From the NCBI GenBank assembly GCA_020846875.1, contig JADLDB010000052.1, positions 1 through 64,000 on the forward strand: a stretch of 64,000 nt of DNA, read 5' to 3'. The notes below the pieces were generated by a model, which was given only the letters and a program-made list of their open reading frames with translations, searched no databases and had not been told where the DNA came from. Every line of letters starts with the position of its first letter. Position 1 is the stretch's first letter. Source of the DNA: Myxococcales bacterium (GTDB taxonomy: Bacteria; Myxococcota; Myxococcia; Myxococcales; Myxococcaceae). Positions 42,483 through 51,508 of the stretch are shown here, one piece after another. The position numbers and the translations under genes were made by a program.

Positions 42483-43050
42483 GACGCATCACCGAATCCA
42501 GCATGGAATTGAACTTGTACGCGTCCAGATTGGCATCAAACGATGCGCGGGCCCGTTCGCACTCCGCCTGACTAGCAAAGCCCTCGGTCTGAATGGACTG
42601 GTTGAGAGCCGGCTCGGCGAAGTCGAACTGCAGGTCGAGTCGATGGCCGAACTCGTGGTTCTCAAGGGTGAAGCCCGGCGGATCTCCGACCGACTGGCCC
42701 TTGGGGTCGGTCTGTGGTGAGAAGTGCGACGCGATGTAGGAGTTGACGCTGACGTCGAAGCCGTAGCCACAGCCGCTTGATGAAGGTCTGCACTGCCCTA
42801 ACGCACCGTCCCGGGCGACGCGGGCGCACGTCTTCCCGCCGCCGGGCTTGGGCGTACAGCCAGGAATCCAGCCGTAGGAATCGTTCACGACAGTTGCGGA
42901 TATTCGAAGCCCGTCGAGGTCGACGTACCTCAATGGGGCGTTGACAGCGTAGGCGTAGGTCGGCGTCGTGAAGCCCGCTGAGGCCTCTTCCTGCACCCAG
43001 CTGGGGTCCTGCAGCATCGGCTCCGGCGAGAGGTAGGCCGTCATAGGCAT
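42469..43050 (-). CDS. orphan RHS tip with HEFGH metallopeptidase-like toxin domain
   Basis: A 193-residue protein. Residues 5-47 are the terminal RHS core (AYLSPEPMLQDP and TPTYAYAVNAPLRYVDLDG), the point after which RHS proteins carry variable toxins. Residues 48-193 are a domain I do not recognise, with Cys-bearing GCTPKPGGGKTCARVA and the zinc-peptidase motif ENHEFGHRLDL (His132-Glu133-His136). Downstream Glu/Asp residues (QTEGFAS, FDANLDAY) could give the third ligand. There is no signal peptide. It starts 4 bp after the glycan-binding protein gene and overlaps the lipoprotein gene by 14 bp. It is best read as a displaced tip cassette usable by recombination with a full RHS gene elsewhere. 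Confidence 0.72.
   Translation of the reverse strand: MPMTAYLSPEPMLQDPSWVQEEASAGFTTPTYAYAVNAPLRYVDLDGLRISATVVNDSYGWIPGCTPKPGGGKTCARVARDGALGQCRPSSSGCGYGFDVSVNSYIASHFSPQTDPKGQSVGDPPGFTLENHEFGHRLDLQFDFAEPALNQSIQTEGFASQAECERARASFDANLDAYKFNSMLDSVMRRDRY
42913..42964. repeat. direct repeat copy B, RHS core
   Basis: This is the partner of 41836-41887 (44 of 52 positions identical), encoding PTYAYAVNAPLRYVDLDG of the orphan tip. The similarity extends to the nearby YLSPEP-coding stretches (about 41935-41968 and 43012-43044). Confidence 0.7.
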
Positions 43051-43054
43051 ACCC

Positions 43055-43909
43055 TCACGGCTGACTGCGCCACTCGCCCTTCAAGTCCTCCGGCAAGTCC
43101 CCCTCGAGCTTCAGCACGAAGCCCTTCTTCGCCGGATCCTTCGACCACTTGAGCGCGTGCTTCTTCCCGCCAACCGTCACCGTCAGGCGGCCCGCGCCCA
43201 CGTCGTACTTCCCTTCGACTACCTTCTCCTTCGCGCGCGCCGAGTCGAACGGCTCGAAGCTGTAGCGAAAGGTGCCGTCGTAGTTGAAGGACAGGAACCG
43301 GTCCGGCGTCTTGTCGTACCCCGAGTACCAGGTGCCCATCACCAGCGAGACGTGCTTGTCGTACTTCAGCTTCGTCGTCATCCACGCGCCGTTGAGCGGC
43401 TTGCCCGCGTCCACGAAGACCACGTCGCTCACGCACACCGGCTGGTCCGGGTCGTCCGCCGGGTATTGATCGAGTACCTCCAGGGTGAAGCGCGCGCCCA
43501 CCATCGGCGGGCTCAACGACACCGTCTGCGGCCCCCGCGAGTCCTCCAGGTCGAAGGTCTTCGACTGCTTCCCGCTCTTCAACCGGAACTTCCTCGCCCG
43601 CGCGAACGCCTGGAACGTCCCGTCGTCGAAGTTGTTGCCCGTGGTGATCTTCAGCTCTTCCACCGTCACCGGCCCGTCGAAGCCGAAAGACAGCAGATCG
43701 TTCAGCGGATCCGACGAGGTGCTGCACCACGCCGTGGCGTCGCGCGCGTCCAGCAACCCCAACGGCTGGTACAGCGTCGGCCGGCTGTCCTGCTTGAAGT
43801 AGCCCGTCGCCTGGGCGTAGCCGACCACCCCTCCGGCCAGCGCCGGCACGGCCGTCAGCAGCACTCCCGCCACCACGCGTCGCGTCCACCCCGAGTCACG
43901 CATGCGCAT
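43055..43909 (-). CDS. secreted protein with NADase-type glycan-binding domain
   Basis: A 284-residue exported protein (signal about 1-26, VVAGVLLTAVPALAGGVV). Residues about 50-160 match the discoidin-like NADase-type glycan-binding domain: DATAWCSTSSDPLNDLLSFG, FDGPVTVEELKITTGNNFDD, KTFDLEDSRGPQTVSL and a closing CVSDVVF. The C-terminal half (about 165-284) is lipocalin-like or calycin-like in rhythm (GTWYSGYDKTPDRFLSFNYD, GTFRYSFEPF, GRLTVTVGGKKHALKW). Its stop lies 4 bp before the orphan RHS tip, so they are one transcript, perhaps by insertion of the tip behind a surface-protein gene. Confidence 0.78.
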   Translation of the reverse strand: MRMRDSGWTRRVVAGVLLTAVPALAGGVVGYAQATGYFKQDSRPTLYQPLGLLDARDATAWCSTSSDPLNDLLSFGFDGPVTVEELKITTGNNFDDGTFQAFARARKFRLKSGKQSKTFDLEDSRGPQTVSLSPPMVGARFTLEVLDQYPADDPDQPVCVSDVVFVDAGKPLNGAWMTTKLKYDKHVSLVMGTWYSGYDKTPDRFLSFNYDGTFRYSFEPFDSARAKEKVVEGKYDVGAGRLTVTVGGKKHALKWSKDPAKKGFVLKLEGDLPEDLKGEWRSQP

Positions 43910-43976
43910 GCGACGCACTATGCCACGGAAGATTTCGCCGTTTGCGAGGTTCCACGTGCGTGGCATGACGCTCCTC

Positions 43977-45722
43977 ATGAATCGCCGACTCCTCGCCCTG
44001 GCCTCCTGCGCCCTCCTCCTCGCCTGCGAGTGCGACAAGCAGCCCGTCGTGGAGGCCCCCGCCGACGCCGGCCCGCCCGTCCTCGCCGAGAAGGAGCCCA
44101 ACGACTCCGCCGCCGCCGCGCTGGCGATCGACCGCTCCTCCATCGTCGAGGCCAACCTGGGCGCCGATCCCGGCAAGCCCGACTCCGACTGGTACGCCTT
44201 CACCTCCAGCCTGCCTCGCACCGCCGACTTCACCGTCTCCTGCCCGCCCGGCGCCGACGTCGCCCTGGAGATCGTCGACGAGACAGGCTCCGTCCTCGCC
44301 TCCGTCAACACCGGCGGGCCCGGCGCCTCCGAGCGCTTCCCCAACCTCGACGTGTCCGGCAGGGCCTTCGTCCGCGTCGTCGGCCTCAAGAAGGGCGCGG
44401 GCGGGGCGTACACCCTCACCACCACCTTCTCCGAGCGCGCCCCCGGGTACGAGCTCGAGCCCAACGATCGCCGCGTCGACGCCACCCAGGTCGCCCTGGG
44501 CCAGGCCGTCTCCGGCACCGTCGCCCACGGCGGCGACGTCGACTGGTTCCGCTTCGAGCTCCCTTCCTCCGCTGGCGCGCCCGCTGAGGACGACGCCGGC
44601 GCCCCCGAAGACGCGGGGGAGGCTCAGGACGCGGGCCCCGCCGAGCCGGTGGACGCAGGCCCTCCTTTGCCCGAGCGCCGCCTCGCCCTGCGCGTCGACG
44701 TGAGCCAGGTGGAGGGCGTGTCCTTCGACGTCCAGGTGATGACCGAGGCCGAGGCCGTCCTCTTCGCCGCGAAGTCCCGCGAGGGCGGCCCCCTGTCGTT
44801 GCGCAACGTCGGCGTCCGCGAGAGCGACCGGGTGATCTACGTGGTGCTCCGCTCCAACCCGATCGGCACCGGCAAGGACGCCAAGCGCGGCTTCAACCCG
44901 TCCACCAGCTACACCTTGACCGTCGCGCCCGAGGAGGCCGGCGGCAGCGCCGAGTACGAGCCCAACGACGAGCGCGACAAGGCCACCGACGTCCCCGCCA
45001 ACAGCTACCGCGAAGGCTTCATCTCCCCCAAGGGTGACGTGGACTACTTTCGCCTCGTCACCGACGGCCCGTCGATCGCCAAGGTGCAGGTCACCGGCGT
45101 GGAGAAGGTCGACCTGGTCCTCTCCCTCGTCACCGTCGGCGCCGACGGGAAGGAAGAGCAGTCGATCAAGGCCAACGAAGGCGCGGTGAAGGAGCCCGAG
45201 CGCCTCAACAACGTCTTCTGCGACAAGTCCTGCGTCCTGCGCGTCGAGGCCGCCCCTCGCAAGGTGGACGGCAAGTGGGTGAAGGACGACGAGAACGGCG
45301 ATCAGGCCTACCGCCTCTCCGCCGACGTGGTGCCCGACGACGGCTCCGAGGAGCGCGAGCCCAACGGCACCGCCGCCACCGCCACGCCGCTCGCCACCGG
45401 CCGCCCCGTGCGCGGCACCGTCTTCCCGAAGAAGGACGTGGACTACTTCTCCCTCGATCTGCGCGGCGAGCAGGTGAAGACGCCGCTCAAGGCCACCCTG
45501 CTGGGCGTGCTCAAGGTGGACGTGGGCCTCTACCTCCACCGCGTCGAGGACGACGGCAAGCTGACCCTGGTGCAGACCGCCGACTCCGCCAAGGGCGACA
45601 AGCCCGAGACGATCCGCTTCTCCGCCGAGCCAGGCCTCTACGTCTTCGAGGTGCGCGACTCGAGGTCCCGCGAGGCCAACTTCCAGGACAGCTACCAGCT
45701 CACCGTCGACGAAGGGGAGTGA
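43977..45722 (+). CDS. lipoprotein with four PPC domains
   Basis: A 581-residue lipoprotein (MNRRLLALASCALLLACECD, lipobox LLAC). It has four bacterial pre-peptidase C-terminal (PPC) beta-sandwich units, each opened by an EPN motif: EKEPNDSAAAALAI, ELEPNDRRVDATQVAL, EYEPNDERDKATDV and EREPNGTAATATPL, with the usual GDVDWFRFEL or KDVDYFSLDL strand. An acidic Ala/Asp/Pro-rich insertion lies at about 205-235. PPC domains usually aid secretion or binding by larger hydrolases; here no catalytic domain is present. An ATG four codons earlier (43965) is an alternative start. It ends 7 bp before mgtE. Confidence 0.86.
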   Translation: MNRRLLALASCALLLACECDKQPVVEAPADAGPPVLAEKEPNDSAAAALAIDRSSIVEANLGADPGKPDSDWYAFTSSLPRTADFTVSCPPGADVALEIVDETGSVLASVNTGGPGASERFPNLDVSGRAFVRVVGLKKGAGGAYTLTTTFSERAPGYELEPNDRRVDATQVALGQAVSGTVAHGGDVDWFRFELPSSAGAPAEDDAGAPEDAGEAQDAGPAEPVDAGPPLPERRLALRVDVSQVEGVSFDVQVMTEAEAVLFAAKSREGGPLSLRNVGVRESDRVIYVVLRSNPIGTGKDAKRGFNPSTSYTLTVAPEEAGGSAEYEPNDERDKATDVPANSYREGFISPKGDVDYFRLVTDGPSIAKVQVTGVEKVDLVLSLVTVGADGKEEQSIKANEGAVKEPERLNNVFCDKSCVLRVEAAPRKVDGKWVKDDENGDQAYRLSADVVPDDGSEEREPNGTAATATPLATGRPVRGTVFPKKDVDYFSLDLRGEQVKTPLKATLLGVLKVDVGLYLHRVEDDGKLTLVQTADSAKGDKPETIRFSAEPGLYVFEVRDSRSREANFQDSYQLTVDEGE

Positions 45723-45729
45723 GACGCCG

Positions 45730-47127
45730 ATGTCCGCGCCGACGGAAGACGACGCCCCAAAGTCCGCCCTCCCCCTCGCTGATCTCTCGGAGCTCGACCG
45801 CGCGCTGCGGCCCCGCGGCCCACAGCTCGCCCAGGTCCTCAAGACGCTCCGCCCCGCCGACGTGGGGAGGGATCTCTCGCGCCGCACCGTGAAGGAAGGC
45901 GTGGCGGTCCTCCGTGCCGCCGACGACCGGCGAGCCGCGGCCATCCTCCGCGCCACCCACCACGGCGTCGCCGCCCGCCTCATCACCGAGCTGGATCCTC
46001 CTCGGGCCGGCGCCCTGCTGGCTCGCCTCACCACCGATCGTCGCATCGAGATCCTCTCCCAGCTCGAGCCGAAGCAGCGCGAAGCGCTCGAGCAGGGCCT
46101 GTCGCCCGAGGACCAGCGGTTCATCCAGTGGACCCTGTCCTTCCCCGAGGGATCCGTCGCCCGCCACCTCTCCCCGTCCGTCTGGCAGCTCGAGGAGTCC
46201 GCCACCGTCCGCGACGCGCTCCAGGCGCTCCAGCAGGGTGGCGAGCGGATCGAGGTCGCCCCCAACCTGTACGTCATCGCCGCGGGCAAGCTGGTGGGCG
46301 TGGTGCCCCTGCGGGAGATTGCCGTCGCCAACCCGGACGCGCGGCTCGACGCGATCATGGTGCGGGACCCGATCTCCGTGCGGCCCGACACCGAGCTGTC
46401 CGCCGCCGCGGAGATCATCCAGACGCACGACTTCCTCTCACTGCCCGCCACCGACGCCGAAGGGAAGCTGCTGGGCGCGGTGCGGGTGGACGATCTGCTC
46501 GACGCCGCGCTGGAGAGGGCCGGCACCGCCGTGCTCAACCAGGGCGGCGTGGCCGGGAAGGTGGCAGGCGCCGTCCCCTACTTCCTGGTACCGCTCCACC
46601 GCGTGGTGCGCGCCCGCATCACCTGGCTCATCCTGCTCTTCGTCGCCGAGACGCTCACCGGCACCGTCCTGCGCGCCTTCGAGGACGAGCTGGCGAAGGT
46701 GGTGGCCCTGTCCTTCTTCGTGCCGCTGATCATCGGCACCGGAGGCAACGCGGGCTCGCAGACGGTCTCCACCATCATCCGCGCGCTGGCCCTGGGAGAG
46801 GTGCGGGTGCGCGACGTGGGGCGAGTGATCGCCAGGGAACTGTCCGCCGGCGTCATGCTCGGGACGCTCCTGGGCGGCATCGCCTTCGGGCGCGCTCAGC
46901 TCTGGGGCGTCGGCGCCGATCTCGCCCTGTGCGTGGCGATCACCATCTTCGTGGTCTGCGTGTGGGCCAACTTCGTCGGCTCGATGATCCCCCTCGGAGC
47001 GCACGCGCTGAAGATCGATCCCACGGTGGTCAGCGGGCCGATGATCACCACGCTCGTCGACGCCTCGGGCCTGTTCATCTACCTGACGGTGGCGCACCTG
47101 ACGATCGCCAAACTGGCAGGTGGCTGA
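45730..47127 (+). CDS. mgtE: magnesium transporter MgtE
   Basis: A 465-residue MgtE channel. It has the superhelical N domain (about 25-135), a CBS pair (about 145-265, with PLREIAVANPDARLDAIMVR and LLGAVRVDDLL), a plug helix and five membrane helices (about 290-465). The pore signature is IIGTGGNAGSQTVSTIIRAL and the ion-binding Asp is in TLVDASGLFIYL. Mg2+ binding to the cytoplasmic domains closes the channel. It begins 7 bp after the PPC lipoprotein gene; that pairing has no known meaning. Confidence 0.96.
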   Translation: MSAPTEDDAPKSALPLADLSELDRALRPRGPQLAQVLKTLRPADVGRDLSRRTVKEGVAVLRAADDRRAAAILRATHHGVAARLITELDPPRAGALLARLTTDRRIEILSQLEPKQREALEQGLSPEDQRFIQWTLSFPEGSVARHLSPSVWQLEESATVRDALQALQQGGERIEVAPNLYVIAAGKLVGVVPLREIAVANPDARLDAIMVRDPISVRPDTELSAAAEIIQTHDFLSLPATDAEGKLLGAVRVDDLLDAALERAGTAVLNQGGVAGKVAGAVPYFLVPLHRVVRARITWLILLFVAETLTGTVLRAFEDELAKVVALSFFVPLIIGTGGNAGSQTVSTIIRALALGEVRVRDVGRVIARELSAGVMLGTLLGGIAFGRAQLWGVGADLALCVAITIFVVCVWANFVGSMIPLGAHALKIDPTVVSGPMITTLVDASGLFIYLTVAHLTIAKLAGG

Positions 47128-47172
47128 CACGCGGTGCAGGCGCCGCGCCCCATTCGGCGCTAATTTCCGACC

Positions 47173-48090
47173 ATGGACTACGAGAAGGAGATCGGGCGGC
47201 TCAAGCAGGAGCTCAACGCCGTGATCCTGGCCCACTACTACCAGGAGAGTGAGATCCAGGACGTAGCCGACTTCGTGGGCGACTCGCTGGCGCTGGCCCA
47301 GCAGGCGGAGAAGACCCAGGCGGACGTGATCGTCTTCTGCGGCGTCCACTTCATGGCCGAGACCGCGAAGCTGCTCAACCCGACGAAGCTGGTGCTGCTG
47401 CCCGATCTCGCCGCCGGCTGCAGCCTGTCCGATCGCTGCCCGCCCGGCCTCTTCAAGCAGTTCCGGGATCGCCACCCCCAGCACTTCGTCGTCACCTACG
47501 TCAACTCGTCCGCCGCGGTGAAGGCGATGAGCGACGTGATCTGCACCAGCTCCAACGCCGTGAAGGTGGTGTCGAAGATCCCCGGGGACCGGCCCATCCT
47601 CTTCGCGCCCGATCAGCACCTCGGCCGCTACGTGATGAAGCAGACCGGCCGGGACATGATCCTCTGGCCGGGCAGCTGCATGGTGCACGAGATCTTCAGC
47701 GAGAAGCGGGTCGTCCAGCTCAAGGTGGAGCACCCGGGCGCCGAGGTGATCGCCCACCCCGAGTGCGAGGAGGCGGTGCTCAACCACGCGGACTTCATCG
47801 GCTCCACCAAGCAGTTGCTGGAGCGCACCAAGACGTCGCCGAAGAAGGCGTTCATCGTGGTGACCGAGGCGGGGATCATGCACCAGATGGAGAAGGCGTC
47901 GCCCGAGAAGACCTTCATCCCCGCGCCGCCCACCAACGGCTGCTCGTGCAACGAGTGCCCGCACATGAAGCTGAACACCATGGAGAAGCTGTACCTGTGC
48001 ATGCGGGACAGGACGCCGAAGCTGGAGCTCCCCCCCGGCCTTGGCGAAGCTGCCGCGAAGCCGCTGAAGCTGATGCTGGAGTGGAGCTGA
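47173..48090 (+). CDS. nadA: quinolinate synthase A
   Basis: A 305-residue NadA, a [4Fe-4S] enzyme that condenses iminoaspartate with dihydroxyacetone phosphate to quinolinate in de novo NAD synthesis. Three cluster cysteines are recognisable: [24 protein letters not shown] and [20 protein letters not shown]. The substrate segment [20 protein letters not shown] is typical. The stop is directly followed by the ATG of a small gene. nadB and nadC are not in the window. Confidence 0.96.
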   Translation: MDYEKEIGRLKQELNAVILAHYYQESEIQDVADFVGDSLALAQQAEKTQADVIVFCGVHFMAETAKLLNPTKLVLLPDLAAGCSLSDRCPPGLFKQFRDRHPQHFVVTYVNSSAAVKAMSDVICTSSNAVKVVSKIPGDRPILFAPDQHLGRYVMKQTGRDMILWPGSCMVHEIFSEKRVVQLKVEHPGAEVIAHPECEEAVLNHADFIGSTKQLLERTKTSPKKAFIVVTEAGIMHQMEKASPEKTFIPAPPTNGCSCNECPHMKLNTMEKLYLCMRDRTPKLELPPGLGEAAAKPLKLMLEWS

Positions 48091-48618
48091 ATGTTCCGTT
48101 TCTACGCAGTCCCGTCGTGGCAGGCGCTGGGCGCAGATCCGAAGAAGTCCCAGGGGGAGCCAGCCGACCCGCTGTCGCCGAAGCTGGACGCGCCGATGGA
48201 GCGCATCCTCGACACCGCCGAGTACCGGGGAGAGCGCGCCCTGGCGCGCGCCCAACGCCTGGTGGCCGAGGCGAAGGGGCCTGCCGTCTACGCCCGCCCG
48301 CCGAAGGATCTTCCGGCGCTGTTGCGCACCGCCGATCAACTGCTCCTCTTCACCCACCGGGAGGCCGGCGAGCGCGCCCTGGTGTGGCGCTGCGAGTGCG
48401 GCACCCGCTTCGCCGTGCCCGTCACCCTGCTCCGCCCCGTCACCATCCGCTGCGAGCGCTGCGGCCGCATGGTCGATCTGGATCCCGCGCGCAGCGCTGG
48501 CGTCTCGCACCTCACCGGCCCCGAGCTGGCGCAGATCAACTCGTCCCGCCAGGCGCTGGCCGACTTCTTCCGCGAGGCCATGGCGCGCGGGTGGCCGGTG
48601 ATGGTGGCCAGGAGCTGA
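48091..48618 (+). CDS. hypothetical protein with zinc-ribbon-like centre
   Basis: A 175-residue cytoplasmic protein with no recognised family. The first 90 residues are helical (PMERILDTAEYRGERALARA). A central segment WRCECGTRFAVPVTLLRPVT and IRCERCGRMVDLD provides a CxC...CxxC zinc-ribbon pattern, and a helical tail (QALADFFREAMARGW) ends it. It starts at the base after the nadA stop and its own stop abuts the methyltransferase ATG, so the three genes form a gapless operon. Confidence 0.78.
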   Translation: MFRFYAVPSWQALGADPKKSQGEPADPLSPKLDAPMERILDTAEYRGERALARAQRLVAEAKGPAVYARPPKDLPALLRTADQLLLFTHREAGERALVWRCECGTRFAVPVTLLRPVTIRCERCGRMVDLDPARSAGVSHLTGPELAQINSSRQALADFFREAMARGWPVMVARS

Positions 48619-49416
48619 ATGCGCCGCGCCACGCTCGATCTGCTCCGGTGCCCGCGGTGTCACGCGGCCAGCCTGGTGCCCGACGGCGCCACGCCCGAGC
48701 CCGCGCTCCTCTTCGGCCCCGCCCGCTGCCTGGGCTGCTCGTTCCGCTACCCGGTGCACGAGGGGCTCATCGATCTCGTCCACGATCGCCCCAGACCCCG
48801 CGGCGTCCAGCAGGCGATGGAGCTGCCCTGGGTGGCGCGATCCTGGGAGCGCTACGTGCGCCCGGCCATGGACGCGGTGCTGACCCGCGGCCGCCTCGAT
48901 CAAGACAGCGAGTACGCCGTCCTCCACAACATGGTGGGCGCGCCCGACGGCCCGGTGGTGGACCTGGGCTGCGGCTCCGGCACCTACCTCCGCCGGTTGA
49001 TCCGCGACTTCAAGGGCGTGCCGGTGATCGGCGTCGACGTCTCCCGACCGATGATCGAAGAGGCCATGGCGCAGGTCCGCGAGAACGCGCAGGCCGCCGA
49101 CTTCGTGCGCGCCGAGGTGCCGCCGCTGCCCTTCGTCGATCACTCCGTCGCGGCCATCGTCGCCACCAGCTTCGTGCACTACGTGGCCGATCTCGACGCG
49201 CTGCTGGCCGACGTGGCCCGCGAGCTCAAGCCCCGGGGCCGCTTCATCGCCACCACCTACGAGGCCGCCGGGCTGGCGAAGGGGATGCACGAGAGCGCTG
49301 GCCTGCACCCGCGCGGAGAAACAGCCCTGCGCGAGAGCGCCGCGAAGGCGGGCCTCATCCACTTCGAGCGCATGAAGGTGGCGCCCTTCCTGATCTGGAA
49401 GGTCGAGCTGCCCTGA
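48619..49416 (+). CDS. class I SAM-dependent methyltransferase with N-terminal zinc ribbon
   Basis: A 265-residue protein. The N-terminus (LLRCPRCHAASLV and ARCLGCSFRYPVHEGLIDL) is a Trm112-like or RlmA-like zinc ribbon. The methyltransferase domain has motif I PVVDLGCGSGTYLRRLI, then VIGVDVSRPMIEEAM and a post-motif LPFVDHSVAAIVATSFVHYV. It belongs to the Methyltransf_11/UbiE-like group; the zinc ribbon suggests an rRNA or small-molecule substrate similar to RlmA, but the substrate is not determinable. Third gene of the nadA cluster. Confidence 0.87.
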   Translation: MRRATLDLLRCPRCHAASLVPDGATPEPALLFGPARCLGCSFRYPVHEGLIDLVHDRPRPRGVQQAMELPWVARSWERYVRPAMDAVLTRGRLDQDSEYAVLHNMVGAPDGPVVDLGCGSGTYLRRLIRDFKGVPVIGVDVSRPMIEEAMAQVRENAQAADFVRAEVPPLPFVDHSVAAIVATSFVHYVADLDALLADVARELKPRGRFIATTYEAAGLAKGMHESAGLHPRGETALRESAAKAGLIHFERMKVAPFLIWKVELP

Positions 49417-49433
49417 GAGGGTCTTTCAGCGGA

Positions 49434-49712
49434 TCAGATGAACACGCCGCCGTGGGCGTCGTGGCGGGCGGTGTCCGGCAGGCGGGTCGTCTCGGACGAG
49501 CCCTGGAGCGTCTTGATGATCGTCCCCGGCTTCGCGCCATTTCCGCACTTCTTGCACTTGCACTGCCCCTTGGGGCACGTGCAGTCGCCCGGGCCCTTGC
49601 AGTTGCAGGTGGCGTTGGTGGACAGGAGCGCCTTCTCGAGGCCCGTGGCCCCGGCCGTCGAACCCACCAGCAGCGCGCCAAACGCGATCGTCCGGAAAGT
49701 CATCAGGCCCAT
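49434..49712 (-). CDS. secreted Cys-rich peptide, metallothionein-like core
   Basis: A 92-residue exported peptide. AAGGAG precedes the ATG at 49712. A signal peptide (about 1-22, FGALLVGSTAGA) leads to the core TCNCKGPGDCTCPKGQCKCK plus KCGNG, seven cysteines within about 24 residues in CxC and CxxxC spacing, then a His-containing tail (TARHDAHGG). Either it binds soft metals such as Cu or Zn in the periplasm, or it forms a disulphide knot. No family is recognised. It is convergent with the methyltransferase gene and divergent from a membrane protein gene. Confidence 0.72.
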   Translation of the reverse strand: MGLMTFRTIAFGALLVGSTAGATGLEKALLSTNATCNCKGPGDCTCPKGQCKCKKCGNGAKPGTIIKTLQGSSETTRLPDTARHDAHGGVFI

Positions 49713-49782
49713 GGAGTGCTCCTTTGTCCGACACGCGACCTAGCAATTGTGTCGGTGCTTGCCAAGCGCCCGGCCTCGCTTC

Positions 49783-51417
49783 ATGGTCCGCGCCCTCTTC
49801 GTGACTGGCACCCCTCCCCACCCCTGGCGGCCGACCTCGGTGCAGCTCGCGTGGATTGTGGCCTTGATCTGCGGGGTTGCGCCCCTGTGGGCCAGCCAGG
49901 CGCTGCCGCTGGTGGATCTGCCCCAGCACCTGCACCTGATCTCGGTGCTGCACCGGCTGGACGATCCGTCGACGCTGTACCCCGAGTACTTCGCGCGTCG
50001 GCCGCAGCTCACACCGTACCTCGGGTACTACTACACGGTCAGCCTGCTGAACTGGTTGATGCCGTTGGAGCTGGCCAACCGGCTCTTCCTGTCCGCGTAC
50101 GTGGCCGGGCTGCCCCTGTCCCTGGGCTTCCTCCTCAAGAGCCTCAAGCGGCCGACGTGGCCGGCGCTCCTGGCGCTCCCCTTCGCCTATGGCGACAGCC
50201 TGGCCTGGGGCTTCATCAACTACTGCGCCGCGCTGCCCCTGGCCTTCCTCACCTGCGGCTTCTTCGTGCGGGCGATCGAGGACGCGCAGCGGCGGAAGGC
50301 CTGGGCGATCGCGTTGGCCGTCACGCTGGCGCTGGTGCTCCTCTTCCACGTGCAGGTCTTCGCGTGGCTGGGCCTGGCGCTGCCCTCGCTGCTCTTGACG
50401 ACGCCCGCGCCCGAAGGGAGGACGTGGCGCGCGAGACGGCACGCGCTGGCCGGCGTCACGCCCGCCGTGGTGCTCTTCCTGGTGTGGGTCGGCATTCGCC
50501 TCAGCCAGCCCGCAGAGATCGCGCCCGGCCAACCCTGGAAGGCGTGGGGCCCGCTGCTCTCGGAGCAGAACCTGGCGTGGCGCACCTTCGAGCAGAACGT
50601 GAGCCAGCTGATCACCGTGCCGAAGGATCCGCAGGGCGGCGCGGCGCTGTCGGAGGTGCGGTTTCCCCTGCTCGCGGGCACCACGGGGCGCCCCGAGGAG
50701 CAGCGCGCGGTGCGGCTCGTCTTCCTCCTCGCGCTCGCGGGCGTCGTCCTCGCGGCGGCGAAGGGGCGGGACACGAAGGAAGGGCCCGTCGCCCGCTGGC
50801 GCATCGTCGCGCTGGCCGCGCTGGCCTTCGTCCTCTACTTCGCGCTGCCCTTCGACATCCGTGGGTACATGTACGCGCTGAACATGCGCTACGCGCACCT
50901 GGCGGCGGCGCTCCTGGTGGCGGCGGTACCTCCGCTGAAGGAGGCGTGGGCGAACCGCCTGGCGTGGGCCGGGGCGCTGGCGGCGATCGTGCTCATGCTG
51001 CCGCTCCGTTCCGCCTTCCTGGAGTTCGGCGAAGAGGAGCGAGCGCTCGAGGACCTCGCGGCCTTCGCCGCCCCGAAGCCGAAGGTGATGGGCCTGGTGT
51101 TCAACACCGGATCGCGCGCGGTGGCGCACCCCGTCTACCTGCACGCGGCGGCGGTGATCGCCCGCGAGCGCGGAGGCCTCACCAACTTCTCCTTCGCGCT
51201 GACGCCGCACTCGCCGCTCATGTACAAGGTGCCGCCGCCGCCCACCTTCCCCAGCGAGTGGCGCCCCAACGAGATGCGCTGGGAAGAGCAGGGCCGCTAC
51301 TACGATCACTTCGTCCTGCGCGGCGTCAGGCCCGAGCAGATCTTCGGCGCGCGGATGCAGGCTGAGCTCTTCGTCGCCGGGCAGGTGGGCGACTGGGTGC
51401 TGGTGCGCAGGCGTTGA
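49783..51417 (+). CDS. multi-pass membrane protein, GT-C glycosyltransferase-like
   Basis: A 544-residue integral membrane protein with about 10-11 hydrophobic helices, starting WIVALICGVAPLWASQALPL. The first periplasmic loop has LPLVDLPQHLHLISVLH, an acidic-plus-His motif like the catalytic loop of GT-C (PMT/ArnT-type) glycosyltransferases that use lipid-linked sugars. A soluble C-terminal domain follows the last helix (about 415-544, including HSPLMYKVPPPPTFPSEW). I start at the ATG at 49783 rather than 12 codons earlier. The enzyme class is inferred from topology and the loop motif only. Confidence 0.72.
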   Translation: MVRALFVTGTPPHPWRPTSVQLAWIVALICGVAPLWASQALPLVDLPQHLHLISVLHRLDDPSTLYPEYFARRPQLTPYLGYYYTVSLLNWLMPLELANRLFLSAYVAGLPLSLGFLLKSLKRPTWPALLALPFAYGDSLAWGFINYCAALPLAFLTCGFFVRAIEDAQRRKAWAIALAVTLALVLLFHVQVFAWLGLALPSLLLTTPAPEGRTWRARRHALAGVTPAVVLFLVWVGIRLSQPAEIAPGQPWKAWGPLLSEQNLAWRTFEQNVSQLITVPKDPQGGAALSEVRFPLLAGTTGRPEEQRAVRLVFLLALAGVVLAAAKGRDTKEGPVARWRIVALAALAFVLYFALPFDIRGYMYALNMRYAHLAAALLVAAVPPLKEAWANRLAWAGALAAIVLMLPLRSAFLEFGEEERALEDLAAFAAPKPKVMGLVFNTGSRAVAHPVYLHAAAVIARERGGLTNFSFALTPHSPLMYKVPPPPTFPSEWRPNEMRWEEQGRYYDHFVLRGVRPEQIFGARMQAELFVAGQVGDWVLVRRR

Positions 51418-51508
51418 TCACGGTCCAGCCGCGGCGCCCTCTCGCACCACACCCGCGGCGCAGCCGGACACCCCAAGGCCGGTGATGACGATCCGCGCGA
51501 GGTGGGCC

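Noticed and set aside
46438-49362. Very long open frame antisense to mgtE and nadA
   Set aside because: It mirrors three well-supported genes in very GC-rich DNA and its translation is low-complexity His/Arg/Gly/Ala-rich; such shadow frames occur opposite many genes here.
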